Notes: a model not told the origin generated them from the sequence alone. Positions 21,867 through 34,400 are shown, counted from the stretch's first letter. The stretch is 64,000 bases of DNA from Numida meleagris (GCF_002078875.1 NC_034409.1:107804935-107868934), one strand, 5' to 3'. Numbers and translations are program-made.

Positions 21867-22405
21867 GTTGTGGTTTAACACAGCAGGTGGTTCAGCACCA
21901 CAGTTGTTCACTTAATTCCCAACTTCCCAGTGGGATGGGGGAAAGAATCGGAACAAGAAAAGGTAGAATTTGTGGGTTGGGATAAAACTATTTACGAAAT
22001 CAGAGAAAAGGAAAAGGATAATAGCTATGACTATACATATATAAATAAATCCATACAAGTGATGCTCAAGCAATTAAGCAATTGCTCACCACCTGCTGAC
22101 CAATGCTCAGCCAGCCCTCCAAGCAGTGGAAGATAGTGAGATGAAGTCCTACTCCCTTCAGAACTCCTTCTGCTTGATGTCATATGAAATGGAATATCCT
22201 TTTGGCCAGTTTATGTCAGCTGTCCTAATTCCATTCCAGCTTCTTGGGCCCTTCGCTACAAATGGCCTTGGCTCTGTACAGCACCACTTAGCAGCAACTA
22301 TAAACATCAGTGTGTTATCAACAGTGTTTTTCTCCTAGAACCGAAACATGGCATCATACCAGACACTCTGAAGAAAACAATTCCATTCCATCTGAAACTA
22401 AGACA
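21867..22405 (-). mobile_element. ERV 5' LTR
   Basis: A 539-bp LTR read on the minus strand from TGTCTTAGTTTCAG (22,405 downward) to GTTAAACCACAACA (21,867). It has TG...CA ends and a TGTTnnnnAACA-like symmetry. The body contains GATATTCCATTTCATATGAC- and AGTTGCTGCTAAGTGGTGCT-type blocks that I recall from a widespread avian ERV LTR. The Lys-type primer site next to it suggests a class II (ERVK-like) relative, but that is inference. No target duplication can be tested because the 3' LTR is absent. Confidence 0.82.
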
Positions 22406-25400
22406 TCCTGTAAGAAGGATGCCATAAGACGCTGCTGTGTGCCTGCCCAAGGTCAAGTCACTTCACTGGAAGACCAGCAGTGTGCATTATATATTTCTTC
22501 TAGACTCCTGAAGTCACTGGTGCAACAATGTTCATTCTCTTTTCTTTCAGTAGTGAAAACATAATTATAAAAATATAACATAAAAATTATAAAAATATAA
22601 CATAAACATAAAAATATATTAAGATCAGTTAATGTGTTCAAAGATAGAGGTTATCTTGCTCTCATGGAAGACTTTGATCTAACCTATATATCTTTCTTTT
22701 TTACAATCCCACTTGGAATTATTCTTTACTGAAACAATTATTCTGAGGGAGTGCGTGAGTGACTGAGATCAGTTCAATGCTCTGTAATATCCCTGTTGTT
22801 GTCCTTGTTTTCACTATGGAAGTTATTCTCCACCCACATGAGGGCAGTCCTTGATGAAGGGCGTTCTACTCATCTTCACCTGGTGAACCTCAGTTCTTCC
22901 AATGATCAGGACTGCGGTCAGTCCTCAGCCTCAACTTGCTAAATTGGTGCTTTTCTGCTAGATGTTAGGAGGCCTTAATGTCCATGCAATCTTAGAAAAC
23001 AGGATGAAGAGCAGCAATTTTGTTAATACTTGTCTGCTTTGTGACTTTTCTGAAGTTGTATACCCCTCCATAGGGCCTACAACCTCTGAAAGGCTGAAAA
23101 CTATCCTAAGCTTTCTAGTGTGACCCCAGATTTTTTTGAGCTTGGGTGCAAGGCCCAGCAACCATTGCTCCAGTGCCTCTCTGTACATTTTCTGGGGATG
23201 CCTATGCATTACTTTGGCTGAGAGAGATAAGCACAACCCTTGACACACCATCACATATGCTCTCTGGCAGCTATGTTTTTTAAGGCTATATATAATTTTC
23301 CAGAAGTCAGGCAACACAAACTGAAATAAGTATTAAACAATATTTATGGTTTGTGCCCACTGCCTGATTTGTCTTCCTGTCAGCCTTGCCTCTGCCAACA
23401 TCATCTGAAGACAATTTTCCATTTCAGTGAGAAGCTAATCTGTGAAAAAGGGAGGGAGGAGGAGACCAGAAGAACTGGGGTCTGCTGACAGCAGAGCTGT
23501 CTCAGTGGAAATGCAGGAAATGATTTCTTACCTGTTATCGTAAGAAGAAAGAGAAAGTCAATACAAAGCAGAGGAAAGTCAAATGTTTCAAGATTGCCAT
23601 ATGTTCCTCAGTCAATACCCAAGCCTTTCACCTTGGATATTTCTCCCCACCCAGTAGCTGCTTGGATGTCCCTCTGTGCCCATTCAGTGCTGCCACACGT
23701 TTGACAAGGGACAAGAGATGAGTGAGGAGGTAGGAGAGCCAATGCTCACTCTGCCGAGCCTGCCACTTCCATGAATTTTTATATAAAACAAACACTTTCA
23801 TCTTCAAAATAAGATTATGCTAGTGAGACTGCTACTGAATGAGTCAAATGCAAATGAAAATCCTTCCTTGTCTTGACCAAGACAGGAGTTCAAGAAAATT
23901 AAAGGGAAGGTCAAGAAAATTTTGGCTTTTTGATACATGGCACAGCCACATTTTCCCTTGTGCCAGTGGAGCCATGAGCCCCAAAGGCAGTACTTTTAGC
24001 CGTGTTCAGCTTTTGTGAGGTGACTGGGTGGCTGGGTGACCATCTCTGTCATATAGAGATGTACCCAAGGACAACCTGATGGCCACCAACCAACTCCCAT
24101 TGAGTTTCCATGAACAAAGACCCTCTAATGAAAGCCTAGAAGGACTTCAGTTTCATCCAGATCAACCTTTCAGGAGTTTCTCTGCTCTGCTTGAGGAACT
24201 GACTTGTAGCCACCCCTGGCTGGGTTGGGAAGGAAGAGAGACGGGGGAGAGGAGTACAGCTCTCATGCTGGTACCATGCCTGGGGGCTCATGTGCCAGAC
24301 AAAGTGGTACGACACTGAAATCTTGGGTGGAAGGCGCTAAGCATCCCATTAAAATACCTTATCTTTTCAGACAAAAACATTCCTGTGCCTGCCATGGTCT
24401 CAGCCATAGAACAGTGGAAGAGGCATAAGTGAGAGAGCAGGATCAGCATGCGTGCAGCTCATGATAAGCATCAGTGCCCCTTACTCCTTGCTTAAGGGAA
24501 CAGCTTCCCATGCTTCTCTGAAGGTCACCCGTGGTGTGGTGAAGCCTATCCTTAGGGAAGGTTTAACATTTTAATTTATTTTTTTAATGGAATAATTTTT
24601 CAGATCCCATTGCCTACAATGCCAGTTAGCTTAGTTGTCCTGGGCTCTAAATGTGCAGGGCTCACTAGGAGATGGCGCCTGTCACACAAGTGCTATAAAA
24701 TAAATTGCACTCTGTGACAGCTTCTGACATCTTTGGTCCTCCTGAGGCTAGAGGTGAGCACTGCATCCTTAGAGATTTTCCCCTTTCCAGCAGTGCAGAG
24801 CTTCTACTGCCACATGGGGTGAAATCAGTGATAAAATCCCCACAGATCTTGGTGCAGACCTAGGCTATACCCAGGAGATTAATTTATCCCTGCTGTTTGC
24901 CTTGCTGGTCTCATCCTTTTGCATATGCGTAAGCACACATCCTAATATGGACACATGCAGCATAAAATAGCGTTACTTTCATGCCTGTTTATTGTGCAGC
25001 AAAAGAGGCTTCCTCCAGGCTAAGAACCCTTTATTTTCAAGTTTCCAGTTTGTTTTGATGGGCTGTGGTGTTCCTTACTTCTCACTACTGAAATGCTGAC
25101 ACTGGAGTTAGCACAAATATTTCAGATAATGGATTGCAGGCGGAAATGTTTCCTTTGTTCTCAGTCTGATAAAGAAGGAGAGAGGAACAGCGGGTCTGTG
25201 ACCATAAAGGGAACAGCTGGGCATTCTTGCTTCCCTGTGGCATGCGCAAACATATGTTTTCATATTATTTTCTCAAGAAGTGGCTTTCAGAAACCCATGG
25301 TGTGCATGCAGTGACCACCAATGCTACTGCCTGAGACACCCTTATGTGAATATTCACCAGTACGGAAAGTTTTGCCATAAAGCTCCTCCTGACCTTCAAC

Positions 25401-25675
25401 CGCTGCTACAGGGCACAATGGGTGCACACAGTTCTCAAACAGCTGCTTGCAGCCAGCAATACCGATCCACCCACACCAGCAGCTGAGCATCAATCACACG
25501 TGGCTATCCTTGCTTCCACAGCTGGTTTTAGATGGGCTTTGTGCCTTCCCTTTGGCTTACCATCAAAGCAGCAGCACTGTTGTTGTCCCGTACCCTTTTT
25601 CCCCAGAGGGTTTGGTTGTCCCAGACAGGCAGGGGAAAGCCTTTTCTCATATCCAGCCTGGGTAGATAGCAAGCA
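22406..25675. other. 3.3 kb unassigned sequence
   Basis: No gene or mobile element is recognised apart from a short AT tandem repeat at 22,564-22,607. A minus-strand polypyrimidine-CAG|GTAAG motif at 23,527-23,560 resembles a recursive splice site (see findings). The 119-codon minus-strand frame at 22,958-23,317 is featureless. Confidence 0.45.
22564..22607. repeat. two tandem 22-bp AT-rich units
   Basis: The 22-bp unit starting ATTATAAAAATATAACAT occurs twice back to back (22,564-22,585 and 22,586-22,607) with one mismatch at the last base. A partial third unit follows. It is a simple local duplication. Confidence 0.9.
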
Positions 25676-26878
25676 AGTGGGAAGGTCCTGTTTAACTGAC
25701 TTAATTTCCTTTTATGACAAGGTTACCCATCCAGTTGGCCAAGGGAAGCCAGTTGATATTATCTTTTTGGATTTCAGTAAAGCTTTTGATACTGTTTCTC
25801 ACAGTATCCCTGTGGGCAAAATGTCCAGCACATGGCTAGACAAAAACATAAGGTGATGGGTAAAGAGTTGGCTGATGGGTTGGGCTCAAAGGGTATTATG
25901 TTATGGCAGGCTAGCAGCCAGTCACTAGTGGCATTCCCCAAGACCGCATTTTAGGGCCAGTTCTCTTCAGTGCTTTCATAAATGACTTGGATACAGCACT
26001 AGAAGATGTTCTGAGCAAATTTGCTGATGATACTAAATTAGGAGGAGCTGCTGAGGGTGGAGAGGCCTTGCAGAGACAAATTGGAGATCTGGGCAATTGC
26101 CAGCTGCATGAAGTTTAACAAGAGCAAGTGCTGTATTCTGTACCTGGGAGGGGGCAACTCTGGATACATGTACAGACTGGGAGATGAGATGCTGGAGAGC
26201 AGCCCTGCAGAAAGAGATTTGGCTGTCTTGGTTGACAACAATCTAAACATGAGTCACCAGTGTGCCCAGGCAGCCAGGAAGGCCAACTGTATCCGTCAAG
26301 AGCACAGCACTACTAGCCAGTCAAGGGAAGGGACTGTCGCACTCTGCACTATACTGATGTGGCCTCACCTTGAGTACTGTGTCCAGTTTTGGGTGCCACA
26401 GTACAAAAAGGACATAAAACTATTAGAGAACATCCAAAGGAGGGCTACAAAGATGGGGAAAAGTCTGGAGGACAAGGTGTGTGAGGAGCAGCTGAGGCCC
26501 CTCGGTGTGCTCAGCCCAGAGCAGAGGAGCTGAGGGGAGGCCTCATGGCGGCTGCAGCTCTTCACAGGGAGTGGAGGGGAAGCACTGAGCTCTGCTCTCT
26601 GGTGACAACGACAGGGCCCGAGGGAACGGCATGGAGCTGTGTCAGGGGAGGGGCAGCTGGGGGTTAGGGAAAGGGTCTGCACCAGAGGGCGGTGGGCATG
26701 GAACAGGCTGCCCAGGGCAGTGGGCATGGCTCCAAGGTGCTGGAGTTCAAGGAGTGTTTGGACACCACTCTCAGTCTTAGGGTTTGAATTTTGGGTGGTC
26801 CCGTGCAGAGCCAGGAGTTGGTCTTGATGAACCTTGTGGGTCTCTTCCAACTTAGGATATTCTATGATTCTACAATTC
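25676..26878 (+). mobile_element. CR1 LINE, 5'-truncated, with RT C-terminal half
   Basis: A 1.2-kb CR1 beginning inside ORF2 and ending at a worn tail (TTCTATGATTCTACAATTC). The coding part covers RT motif A to the ORF2 C-terminus. The 3' UTR holds GGAACAGGCTGCCCAGGGCA, GGTCCCGTGCAGAGCCAGGA and GTGGGTCTCTTCCAACTTAG, which differ from the common CR1 type of this window and mark another subfamily. No target duplication is visible, as is usual for CR1. Confidence 0.93.
25685..26533 (+). pseudogene. CR1 ORF2 reverse-transcriptase C-terminal remnant
   Basis: Readable in order: LISFYDKVTHPVGQGKPVDI, then FLDFSKAFDTVSHSI (motif A with its Asp intact), a stop at about 25,854, [24 protein letters not shown] motif B/C lead-in, FADDTKLGG (catalytic Asp pair, about 26,020-26,045), [14 protein letters not shown], and DLAVLVDNNLNMSHQCAQAA. 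It ends with [20 protein letters not shown] and RRATKMGKSLED to a stop at 26,531. At least one stop and two frame changes occur. The catalytic residues are preserved better than overall integrity would suggest. Confidence 0.9.
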
Positions 26879-28752
26879 AAGAGGATGTCAAGGGGAAAAA
26901 AAGGCATCTTCCTCTCCTCCAAGCAGATAACCACATAGCTGCCCTGGCTCAAGTGGAGGAGGTGGGATATAAGGCTTAGAAACTATTCTTTTGAATGTGT
27001 TTTCTTCTGGGTAATAATATCGTTGAATGCATTGGGATGGAGCATCTCGTCCTTGAATCACTCTGGAGCCCACCTGTGACATGACTCATGGCCTTGATGA
27101 CGGGCTTAGGATGACTGAGCCTCATCAGGGCCCTCTGATTAAGCAGCCACCAGCGCTTATGTCGTGCCCAGACTTGCAGGAACCCCAAATATAGAAAATA
27201 CGATTGGACCGAGGGAAACTTTTGCTGAATAAAGCTTTCCATGGGAGATAACAGCCCCCATCCTCTGAACAGCAGTGAGAACAGTAATTGTTAAAGTGGT
27301 ACTCCCAGCCCCAACTGGTCTCAAATTTAGCTGAAAAGGAAGATAATCTGAGCACTTCCAGCATGAGTGCTAATGTAAACACCCTCACCAACTGCTTTAT
27401 TTACACACGCTCACACTAAGAGCTCAGTTTATAAAACACCATCTTCTCCCGAAATGTTTGGTGCTGCTGAGCTGCATCCATTAGGAGGAAACAAAAGAGG
27501 CAGCTCAGGACCTGGTTCCCCACTGAAGGAGGTTTGCAAACAGTACCCACCAGTGCCCTGGGCCTGAGGGGGCCTGTGCCCCCAGCCCTGGGTCCCACAT
27601 GTGGCAGGGATGGAGATGCACACATCTGCCTTGACTGCAGAAAGCCGCATCCTTTGGCGGATGGGAAAGAATTGACACTTTGCTCTGCTGGCAGCCAGCA
27701 CCCCACAGATGGCTGGGTTTGTCATTTTGCATCCCCTCGGAGGCTCTAATTCAAAATTTACACTAACATATGCCCAGAGACCTGCTGGCCGTCCCCCAGC
27801 ATCGCCAGTGCTTATTCCCTGCTGCCCTGCACAGCAATGGGTGAGGAATGAGTGACATTTCTGCTTCTGCCACAGGTCTCTTGACCTCCTGCAGTGGGAG
27901 AACAGAACCTTTTTGTTCCTTCCCCTCTGCATTTTTTATTATTTTTATTTTTTAGCTCAGGCAGCTGGGGACCAGGGTGCTTCCAGTACAGTTATTTAGC
28001 CACATGACTCCCATTAACGTCAATGACAATTGCACAGCCAAAACTGTGCACATCCTGCTCAAGATTTACCCCTGGGGTTAACACTTTACAAAGACTCTCC
28101 CCTCCCCTTTACAGCCTTTGCTGTGCTCATTTCATGGGGAGAAAACTGGAAGTCTCTGCACAAAAGGAATGAGTGCTCACACAGGGAGTGGAAGTTTGAA
28201 CCAGGCAAGTGTACTGTGCCCCAGGAGCTCTCCCTCTGGAATGCAGTGCCTGCTGCAGGAGTTATTTGTCCCCCTGACACCAGCCATAAATTTGGCAGCT
28301 GGGAGGAGCCATTATACTAGTGTGACCCCTGACTGAACACAGTCTGTGATTTGTGAATCTAGCCCAGAACTCCCTCTGGAGATCCAATAAATTTCGGGGA
28401 AAAGCAGTCAGTCCTGACCTAAGGGCTGCGGGAAGCAGTTTTGATCGTTAATGACCCTCACAACATGAGCACACACATGCTTCCAGTCTGAACCTGCCGA
28501 CTTTGATGCCTCACTGCACCTCTTCTGCCCAGGACTTGCTTCTCCGAGGTGGCTCTCAGCCCCTATCACCTCTTTGCCACTCCCAGGCCAGGGGAGCAAA
28601 ATGAATTTCTCCTGTGTTATCTGTCAGCTCGCTGCTGGGAGGCATACAGACCAAGCATGGAAAGAAGGAGGAGCAGGCAGCCTACCTGGCCACCTCCATG
28701 CCAGCACCCATCATCCAACAGCCCTAATGCCAGACTCCCTTATGCCATCACT
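26879..28752. other. unassigned sequence
   Basis: No gene or transposon is recognised. The 167-codon minus-strand frame at 27,429-27,932 and its overlapping neighbours have no domain motifs and share the region with several other open frames, the pattern expected for GC-richer noncoding DNA. Confidence 0.45.
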
Positions 28753-29236
28753 TAGAATCACAGAATCACAGAATCACAGAAGGGTTTGTGTTGGAAAGAA
28801 CCTCAAAGCCCATCCAGCCCCCAACCCCTGCCACGGGTCCCCCACCAGCTCAGGCTGCCCAGGGCCACATCCAACCTGGCCTTGAGTGCCTCCACGGATG
28901 GGGCAGCCTGTGCCAGGGCCTCACTGCCCTCTGAGGAAAGAATTTCCTCCTCACATCTAACATAAATCTCCCTTCTTTTAGTTTAAAGCCATTCCCTCTT
29001 GTCCTATCACTATCTGCCCTCCTGTTTATCAGCTCCCCACAAGTACTGGAAGGCTGCAATGAGGTTTCCCTGAAGCCCTCTCTTCTTCAGGCTGAACAAG
29101 CCCAGCGGCCTCAACCTTTCTCCATAGGAGAGGTGCTCCAGCCCTGTGATCATCTTCGTGGCCTCCTCTGGACCCTCTCCAACAGCTCTGCATCTTTCTT
29201 GTGCTGGGGGCCCTAGGTCTGTATGCAGTACTCCAG
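28753..29236 (-). mobile_element. CR1 LINE 3' fragment
   Basis: A minus-strand copy of ~485 bp. From the tail (three ATCACAGA octamers) it runs GTTGGAAAGAACCTCAAAGC, CCATCCAGCCCCCAACCCCT, TGAGTGCCTCCACGGATGGG, CCTCTTGTCCTATCACTATC, CTTCTTCAGGCTGAACAAGC and GGTGCTCCAGCCCTGTGATC to GTATGCAGTACTCCAG. The octamer variant CAGAATCA and the CACGGGTCCCCCACCAG block mark a subfamily not seen elsewhere in the window. Confidence 0.93.
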
Positions 29237-30915
29237 ACCACATATTGTGGACCTGGCAGTTCCCCAAGGCAGGGTCAGGAGGAGGAGGAGGGGAGGAAGA
29301 AACTGCCTTGCACTAGGAAGATTGGGATGCAGATGTGACTGAAGGATTCTCATAGGACCAGTTCTTTAAAAGTAATCTAGAGGCCAGAGTGAGTTGGATG
29401 CTCTGTTTTAAATCGGTCCTTCCACTCATGAGGGAAAAAAGCAAACTCCTTTAAAAGGGTCAAAAATAGTGGAATTAGTCTGCATCTTTTCCCTGAAGGT
29501 CATGGTTTATTTCCAGCCACGACAGGACAGAGTGCTGTGTGAGCTAGGATACTCAGCCCCTGATCCTTCATTGCCTGCACACGAGAGTCAGTGCTAGACA
29601 GAAGGTCTGAGGAGGTCTCCTTATCCCTCACTCTGTACTCCTGCCTGCCCTGCACCCTCAGGGCAGGCAGCAAGGTAGGGGAGGGCAAGAAGCAGTGAGG
29701 TAGGTATTTAACCAGTCTCACTCCCCTGGGGAAGACAGGCTTGGGAGAGTTGGAGATCTGCTCTGCTGAGCTCCTCAATGACGTGCGGGGCTGGTGGCTT
29801 TGCCAGCCTGGCAGTGGTGTGATGGGGGCAGATTTCCACATCTCCAGGCAAAGAGAAGTGCAACCTTTGGTGTGGCTGAAAAGTCATGCTCAGTAGGGGC
29901 TTTAGCATCCTGGAGCATTAAGACTGAAGACATCCTGCTATTAACTCCAGAGAATACTGAAGAGAGGGGAGTAAAATGCAGCCCTGAGGCAAAAGGTGAT
30001 CTCCTGCATGGTATAGCAATTACTCTCCATTTACCCTTCCTTCTCTGACAGTCCTGTCACTGTTGGAACAAAAAAAACTAAATCACACATTTATAAAAGG
30101 ACAGCTAAGGCTTTCTGAAAACCATTCTTCAGCACCGGAAAAGTCAACCACTATTTTCAGTGCAATCACATGTCTCAGAATTTCTCCTCTGCAGGTCCCC
30201 AGCATACCCTCACATTTGTCCTTAAGGTGAGGTTAGGCTGACCATCAGGACACCCTCAGGAAGCGGGGTATGGGAGGCAACTGAGGGAAGAGGGTCCCCT
30301 CTCAAACCACACTCTGACAACACATGTGCTAATGAAAGTGTCTCACAAGAGACACCACTGCTATTAGATGGGTCCATCATCACCACCCTGCTCACCTCAA
30401 CACATGTTGGCCTTACTCAGGGGATGTGAAGAGTAAAGCTAGTCACTGCCCTTTTGGTTGTAACTGCCTGTTTTGTTTAAAAAGGGTGTGACTGGAACAT
30501 TGATGCCAATTGGAGTTGACTCCAAATGAGCACCATAAAAATTCTCTTTGTGTTGGGGGCAGACAATTGAGGAAGGTAGCATTCAGGTGGTTTCCTGTGA
30601 TTGCTTGATTTGTCACCTATGTGTATGACTAATGAGCTAGAAGAAGAGGCTGGTCTGGTCTTTGTGTTCCAAAACAGTGTGACACAAGGGGACCAGAAGT
30701 TGGACTAGTGTCTAGAGGTCCAGAGCCCCCTCCAGTCCCTGCAGTCCTGGAAGGAACAGAGGTCCCTTCAAGGCTGTGGGACAGCTGACATGGGCAGGAG
30801 CTGTGTCTGCACTGGCACTGCCTTTGCAGGAGTGCAGCAGAGATCTGCACTGCCCTTCAAAGGAGGCATTTTGAGGCAGTGGCTTTGTCTGTCCTGGCTT
30901 CCTTTTCTTGCCTTG
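29237..30915. other. unassigned sequence
   Basis: No gene or transposon is recognised. A short A run is at about 30,069-30,077. The frames are short and featureless. Confidence 0.45.
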
Positions 30916-30920
30916 CCATG
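30916..30920. repeat. target-site duplication CCATG, left copy
   Basis: This pentamer recurs exactly at 31,450-31,454 on the other side of the solo LTR. It was created by the integrase-mediated staggered cut. Confidence 0.88.
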
Positions 30921-31449
30921 TGTCAACGGTTTACGGGCGTTTGGCCCGGTTCCGTGACGAAGGGGACGGGGGATCCACGGGCCCACGCCCTGGGAAAAGG
31001 GAAAAGGGGAAAAGGGTAAGGAGATGGCCCTGAGAGCAAAGTACAGCGGCAACAATCTGAGGAGAAACAAACTAATTTACTAAATAAGATATCGGAATGC
31101 CAAACAACACACTATAATACAATATAATTACAATTTAAGCTGATAAATCCAATACAGAGAGAGAGAATGTCCCAAAATCAAGGTAGGCCTTACTCTACTA
31201 CCGACGATAAGATGGCTGGAGAGCGAGGTGCTGCCAAGACGAGAGACGGCAGAAAAAGGGACGAGGTCTCATGATCTGCAAGTTTTTATACTGTGAGCTT
31301 TTATCTTTTCCCTCCGGCTGGAAAATGGTAACAGAGGAGCAAAGTACCCTGGGGAATGTAGTAGTCCTTCTCTTCTGAGAACCAGATATATCCACTACAT
31401 GATGTTATGATGTGGAATACCAATAACCGAAAATCACAAAACCGTGACA
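30921..31449 (-). mobile_element. solo LTR of an endogenous retrovirus (copy 1)
   Basis: A 529-bp LTR that reads TGTCACGG...GTTGACA on the minus strand, with perfect 5-bp terminal symmetry TGTCA/TGACA. The insertion is flanked by a perfect target duplication CCATG at 30,916-30,920 and 31,450-31,454, so the whole element is a solo LTR left after LTR-LTR recombination. A minus-strand TATA-like box (AGTATAAAAAC) lies at about 31,282-31,292. It is a near twin of the copy at 53,482-53,996. The family name is not certain; a 5-bp duplication is common for ERVL-like elements. Confidence 0.93.
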
Positions 31450-31454
31450 CCATG

Positions 31455-34400
31455 AAAGCTTCAAATTTTGGATTCTCCTCAAGATCATGGAGGTGCTTTC
31501 AAAAGACGTATCTGAAATAAACCATTTTTAATTTGCCTCCAAATCCTGGCCATGATTCATTCTATGAGCACATTTAATACCAGTGCTTATCTGTGTGCCC
31601 TTGCATGCTGCTCTATCGATTTTGATAATTCTGCTTACAGGAAATGTGTTTAAAATCATAGGACTAGACAGGATCTCCTGGGCTGTTCTGTCACATCTTC
31701 TTCTGTCACACGCAGTTATAGTACGCAATCCCTTTCATAGCCTCACAAAGCTCCAGCCTAAAACTAGGCAGCACTTTGCCCCTAGGATTCCTGCAGGAAG
31801 GCCTTCTCAGCATTTAGTTCCTTCAGCAGTCATTAATTCTGTCATTTCTCATCTAAACATAGTTAAGGAACAGTTTAGAGGCATTTGCTCAAAGGCCAAC
31901 TTTGTCCTCAAGCCTAAATAACTCTTCTCCTTGCCTAGCGGATGCATCAGATGATGGGGAGGTTGCGGGGGCAGGCATGGCCCCACACAGCCCCGAGATG
32001 TGGGGAGATGTTGGGGTCCATTGGGTGAGGGCAGAAGACAGGTCTGGCACAAGAGGAGATCCCAGGAGCCTGGGCATGGACCCAAGTGCGGCCAAGGTCT
32101 CTGTGAGCCCTCAGCCCCTGGCCTCACTCTCCAGGCCTTTCTGGAAATATCCTAGCTGACGCCACCTCCATTTGCATTTGCCTTTTTGTAGCCACAAGAT
32201 GCTTGTGGCTCTGAGCCATCTCATGCCTGAGTGATCCATCTCTGCTGCTTTGCGGATAAGCTGCCAACTTATAGCAGAAATTCTTGACGCTAGTGTCCAA
32301 GTACATGGCAGCATATTTTTTCCTGCTAAATTACATCCATTTGTCTCAGTCTCATCCTTAAGGGCAGTCAGCTCCTCCTACGTCATATTCCAGCCCTTAT
32401 CAGTACTCACAGTGACTCCCAGCTTCACGTCATCCCCTCTCTCTCTGCTCGGGTCTTTTAAAGAAAACACGAATTAAGACAGCATCCAAAACAGCTCCTT
32501 GATGAACTCCGCTGGGAACATACTGCCAGCTCTAAATTGCCCTTCCAATCACAGCCCGCTTTCTACACACTGGCTGGCTCCTGACCTGGACTAAATCTCT
32601 TCCACAACACCTTACTGTAATGAGCGTGTTCCTGCTTGGCAGCAGGGAACCAGACGGTCCCCATCTCCCCCATGCCCTGACTCAAGCAAGTCAGGTGCAG
32701 ACTACAGCTAGTAATCCTGTTCTCTCCTTCCTTCAATTTAGCATGTGCTGGCTCATCTATTTAGCAGTGCTTCGGTGGCCCATTGCCACCCATTGCTGTC
32801 CCCACTCCCTGCTCCTTCTCTGACCCCAGCTGCCATGTTGGCTCTCGTCCTATCCACAGCCTTCAGCCTGATGGCTTCAAGAAGCCAGCCTTGCAATTGC
32901 AAATAGCAGTCCTTTTCACACATCACTTTGGGTCAAGGGGAGGATCTTCTCCCCTTGACCCGATGTTCTCTTTTTTTATCTCTGCTTCTCTCCCAGTTCA
33001 TAAATTCCAGCCTTTGCATCCATTTCCCATTGCCCCCTGCTAACCCAATGGCTGCCGCTGACAAACAAGACAAGGCATTGAATTCACACTGGGGCCTCAG
33101 AGTATTTAGTTCATCTTGGGTTGATGCCCAGATCACCTGTGCTAAGCCACACGCTTTTGTGTATTTTCTCCAGCAAGGTTCTTCTTTTGTTTACTGCTTT
33201 CCCTTCTGCTCTCTGTTGGTCTTCTCTGCATGTTTAATACTGCTGCCGTTAAAATTTTATAAGCTTGGGCTGTATTTTTATGGGTGTAATATTCCTGCAG
33301 TTCAGATGTTTTTACAGCATTACATTTATTTTCTCCCACACTCACAGCTCCTTTGGTTGGCACAATGGAGGTGGCTTTAAAACTTCAAGTGAGAAAAAAA
33401 TCTGTCTTCCTTCTCCTCCCCATTTCAGAGACCTAAAACCTTTTCATGTCGAAGTGCACTTGTGTATTTGAGTGCAAAGAAGGCAAAGATGCAGAGAAGA
33501 AGCAACAGATGGCTGATATTGCTGGGAAATGAACTCAGTGCCATCCCTTCAGTTATCTTCTGGCTCTCCTGAGCTCATTCTGGAGTTATTTAGAGCCCGT
33601 TCCTCTCTGTTTTTCCTCTGTGGGAAGCTGAGAGACATCAGCTTTTCCAAGCTACAAGCTGGACACATCTCTCAGTCTCCAAGAGGACAGCCACTCACAG
33701 CCTGGGAGCAACCCAGCATGCAAAGTACAGTGCACAGCTCCACAGCAAAAGGCTGCGTGCTGGCAGGAGTGGGTGCATGAAGGTCGTAAAGGTTCTGTTT
33801 GAGCTCGCTCTGCCCCTATGAAATTCCCCACGGGTGCAGATGTGTGAAGAAACTCACCTGCTTCTTTTCCAAGCCACTTGCTTGAGAGAAGGATGGATGG
33901 AGTGCGAACTCCTTAAAAAACCCTCATCATTTTGGGTCCTTTTGCTTTGCCCTCAAGATGAGTCAGATACAAACAGAACAAAACAAACTAATAAAAAAGG
34001 AACACATTTGTGACATCTTTTGCTTTTATGGAGGATGTGTCCTATCCCCTTTGCAGAATGGATCATATATCATGTTGATGCACAGCAGTCTGAGAATGGA
34101 TGAGAATTTGCACGGAAACACCCCTAAGGTGCATAAGGAACAGTGTTAGATACAGTAAATGTATGGCAATCTCTTTCTACCTGTTTTTAGAGGATAACTG
34201 CAGACCTTTCCAGTGCAGGGGAAGTACATCTGCACTCACTCACTGAGTGAATCTCTCCTCCACTGAGCCAGCTCAATTCCAGTGCCCTAAAGGGCCTCCA
34301 CATCACTTCACTCCATTTTTCTTGTCCTCAATCATTTCCAGCCAGCCTGAGCACTGAGATTTGAAATCATTTTAACAGTGATTCCTCTCTATGAGAACAG

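Noticed and set aside
26365..26952. 195-codon minus-strand frame
   Set aside because: It is the antisense shadow of the CR1 at 25,676-26,878.
28753..28785. CRISPR-like short direct repeats
   Set aside because: The repeated ATCACAGA units are the CR1 3' octamer tail on the minus strand and have no spacers.
32480..32610. Ancient LINE or SINE remnant
   Set aside because: There is a faint resemblance to old vertebrate repeats, but not enough matching blocks to assign a family or strand.
33858..33911. 54-bp minus-strand exon with a CAG|GTGAGT donor
   Set aside because: The acceptor (GAGGGTTTTTTAAG) is weak, the peptide is short and unremarkable, and such pairs arise by chance.
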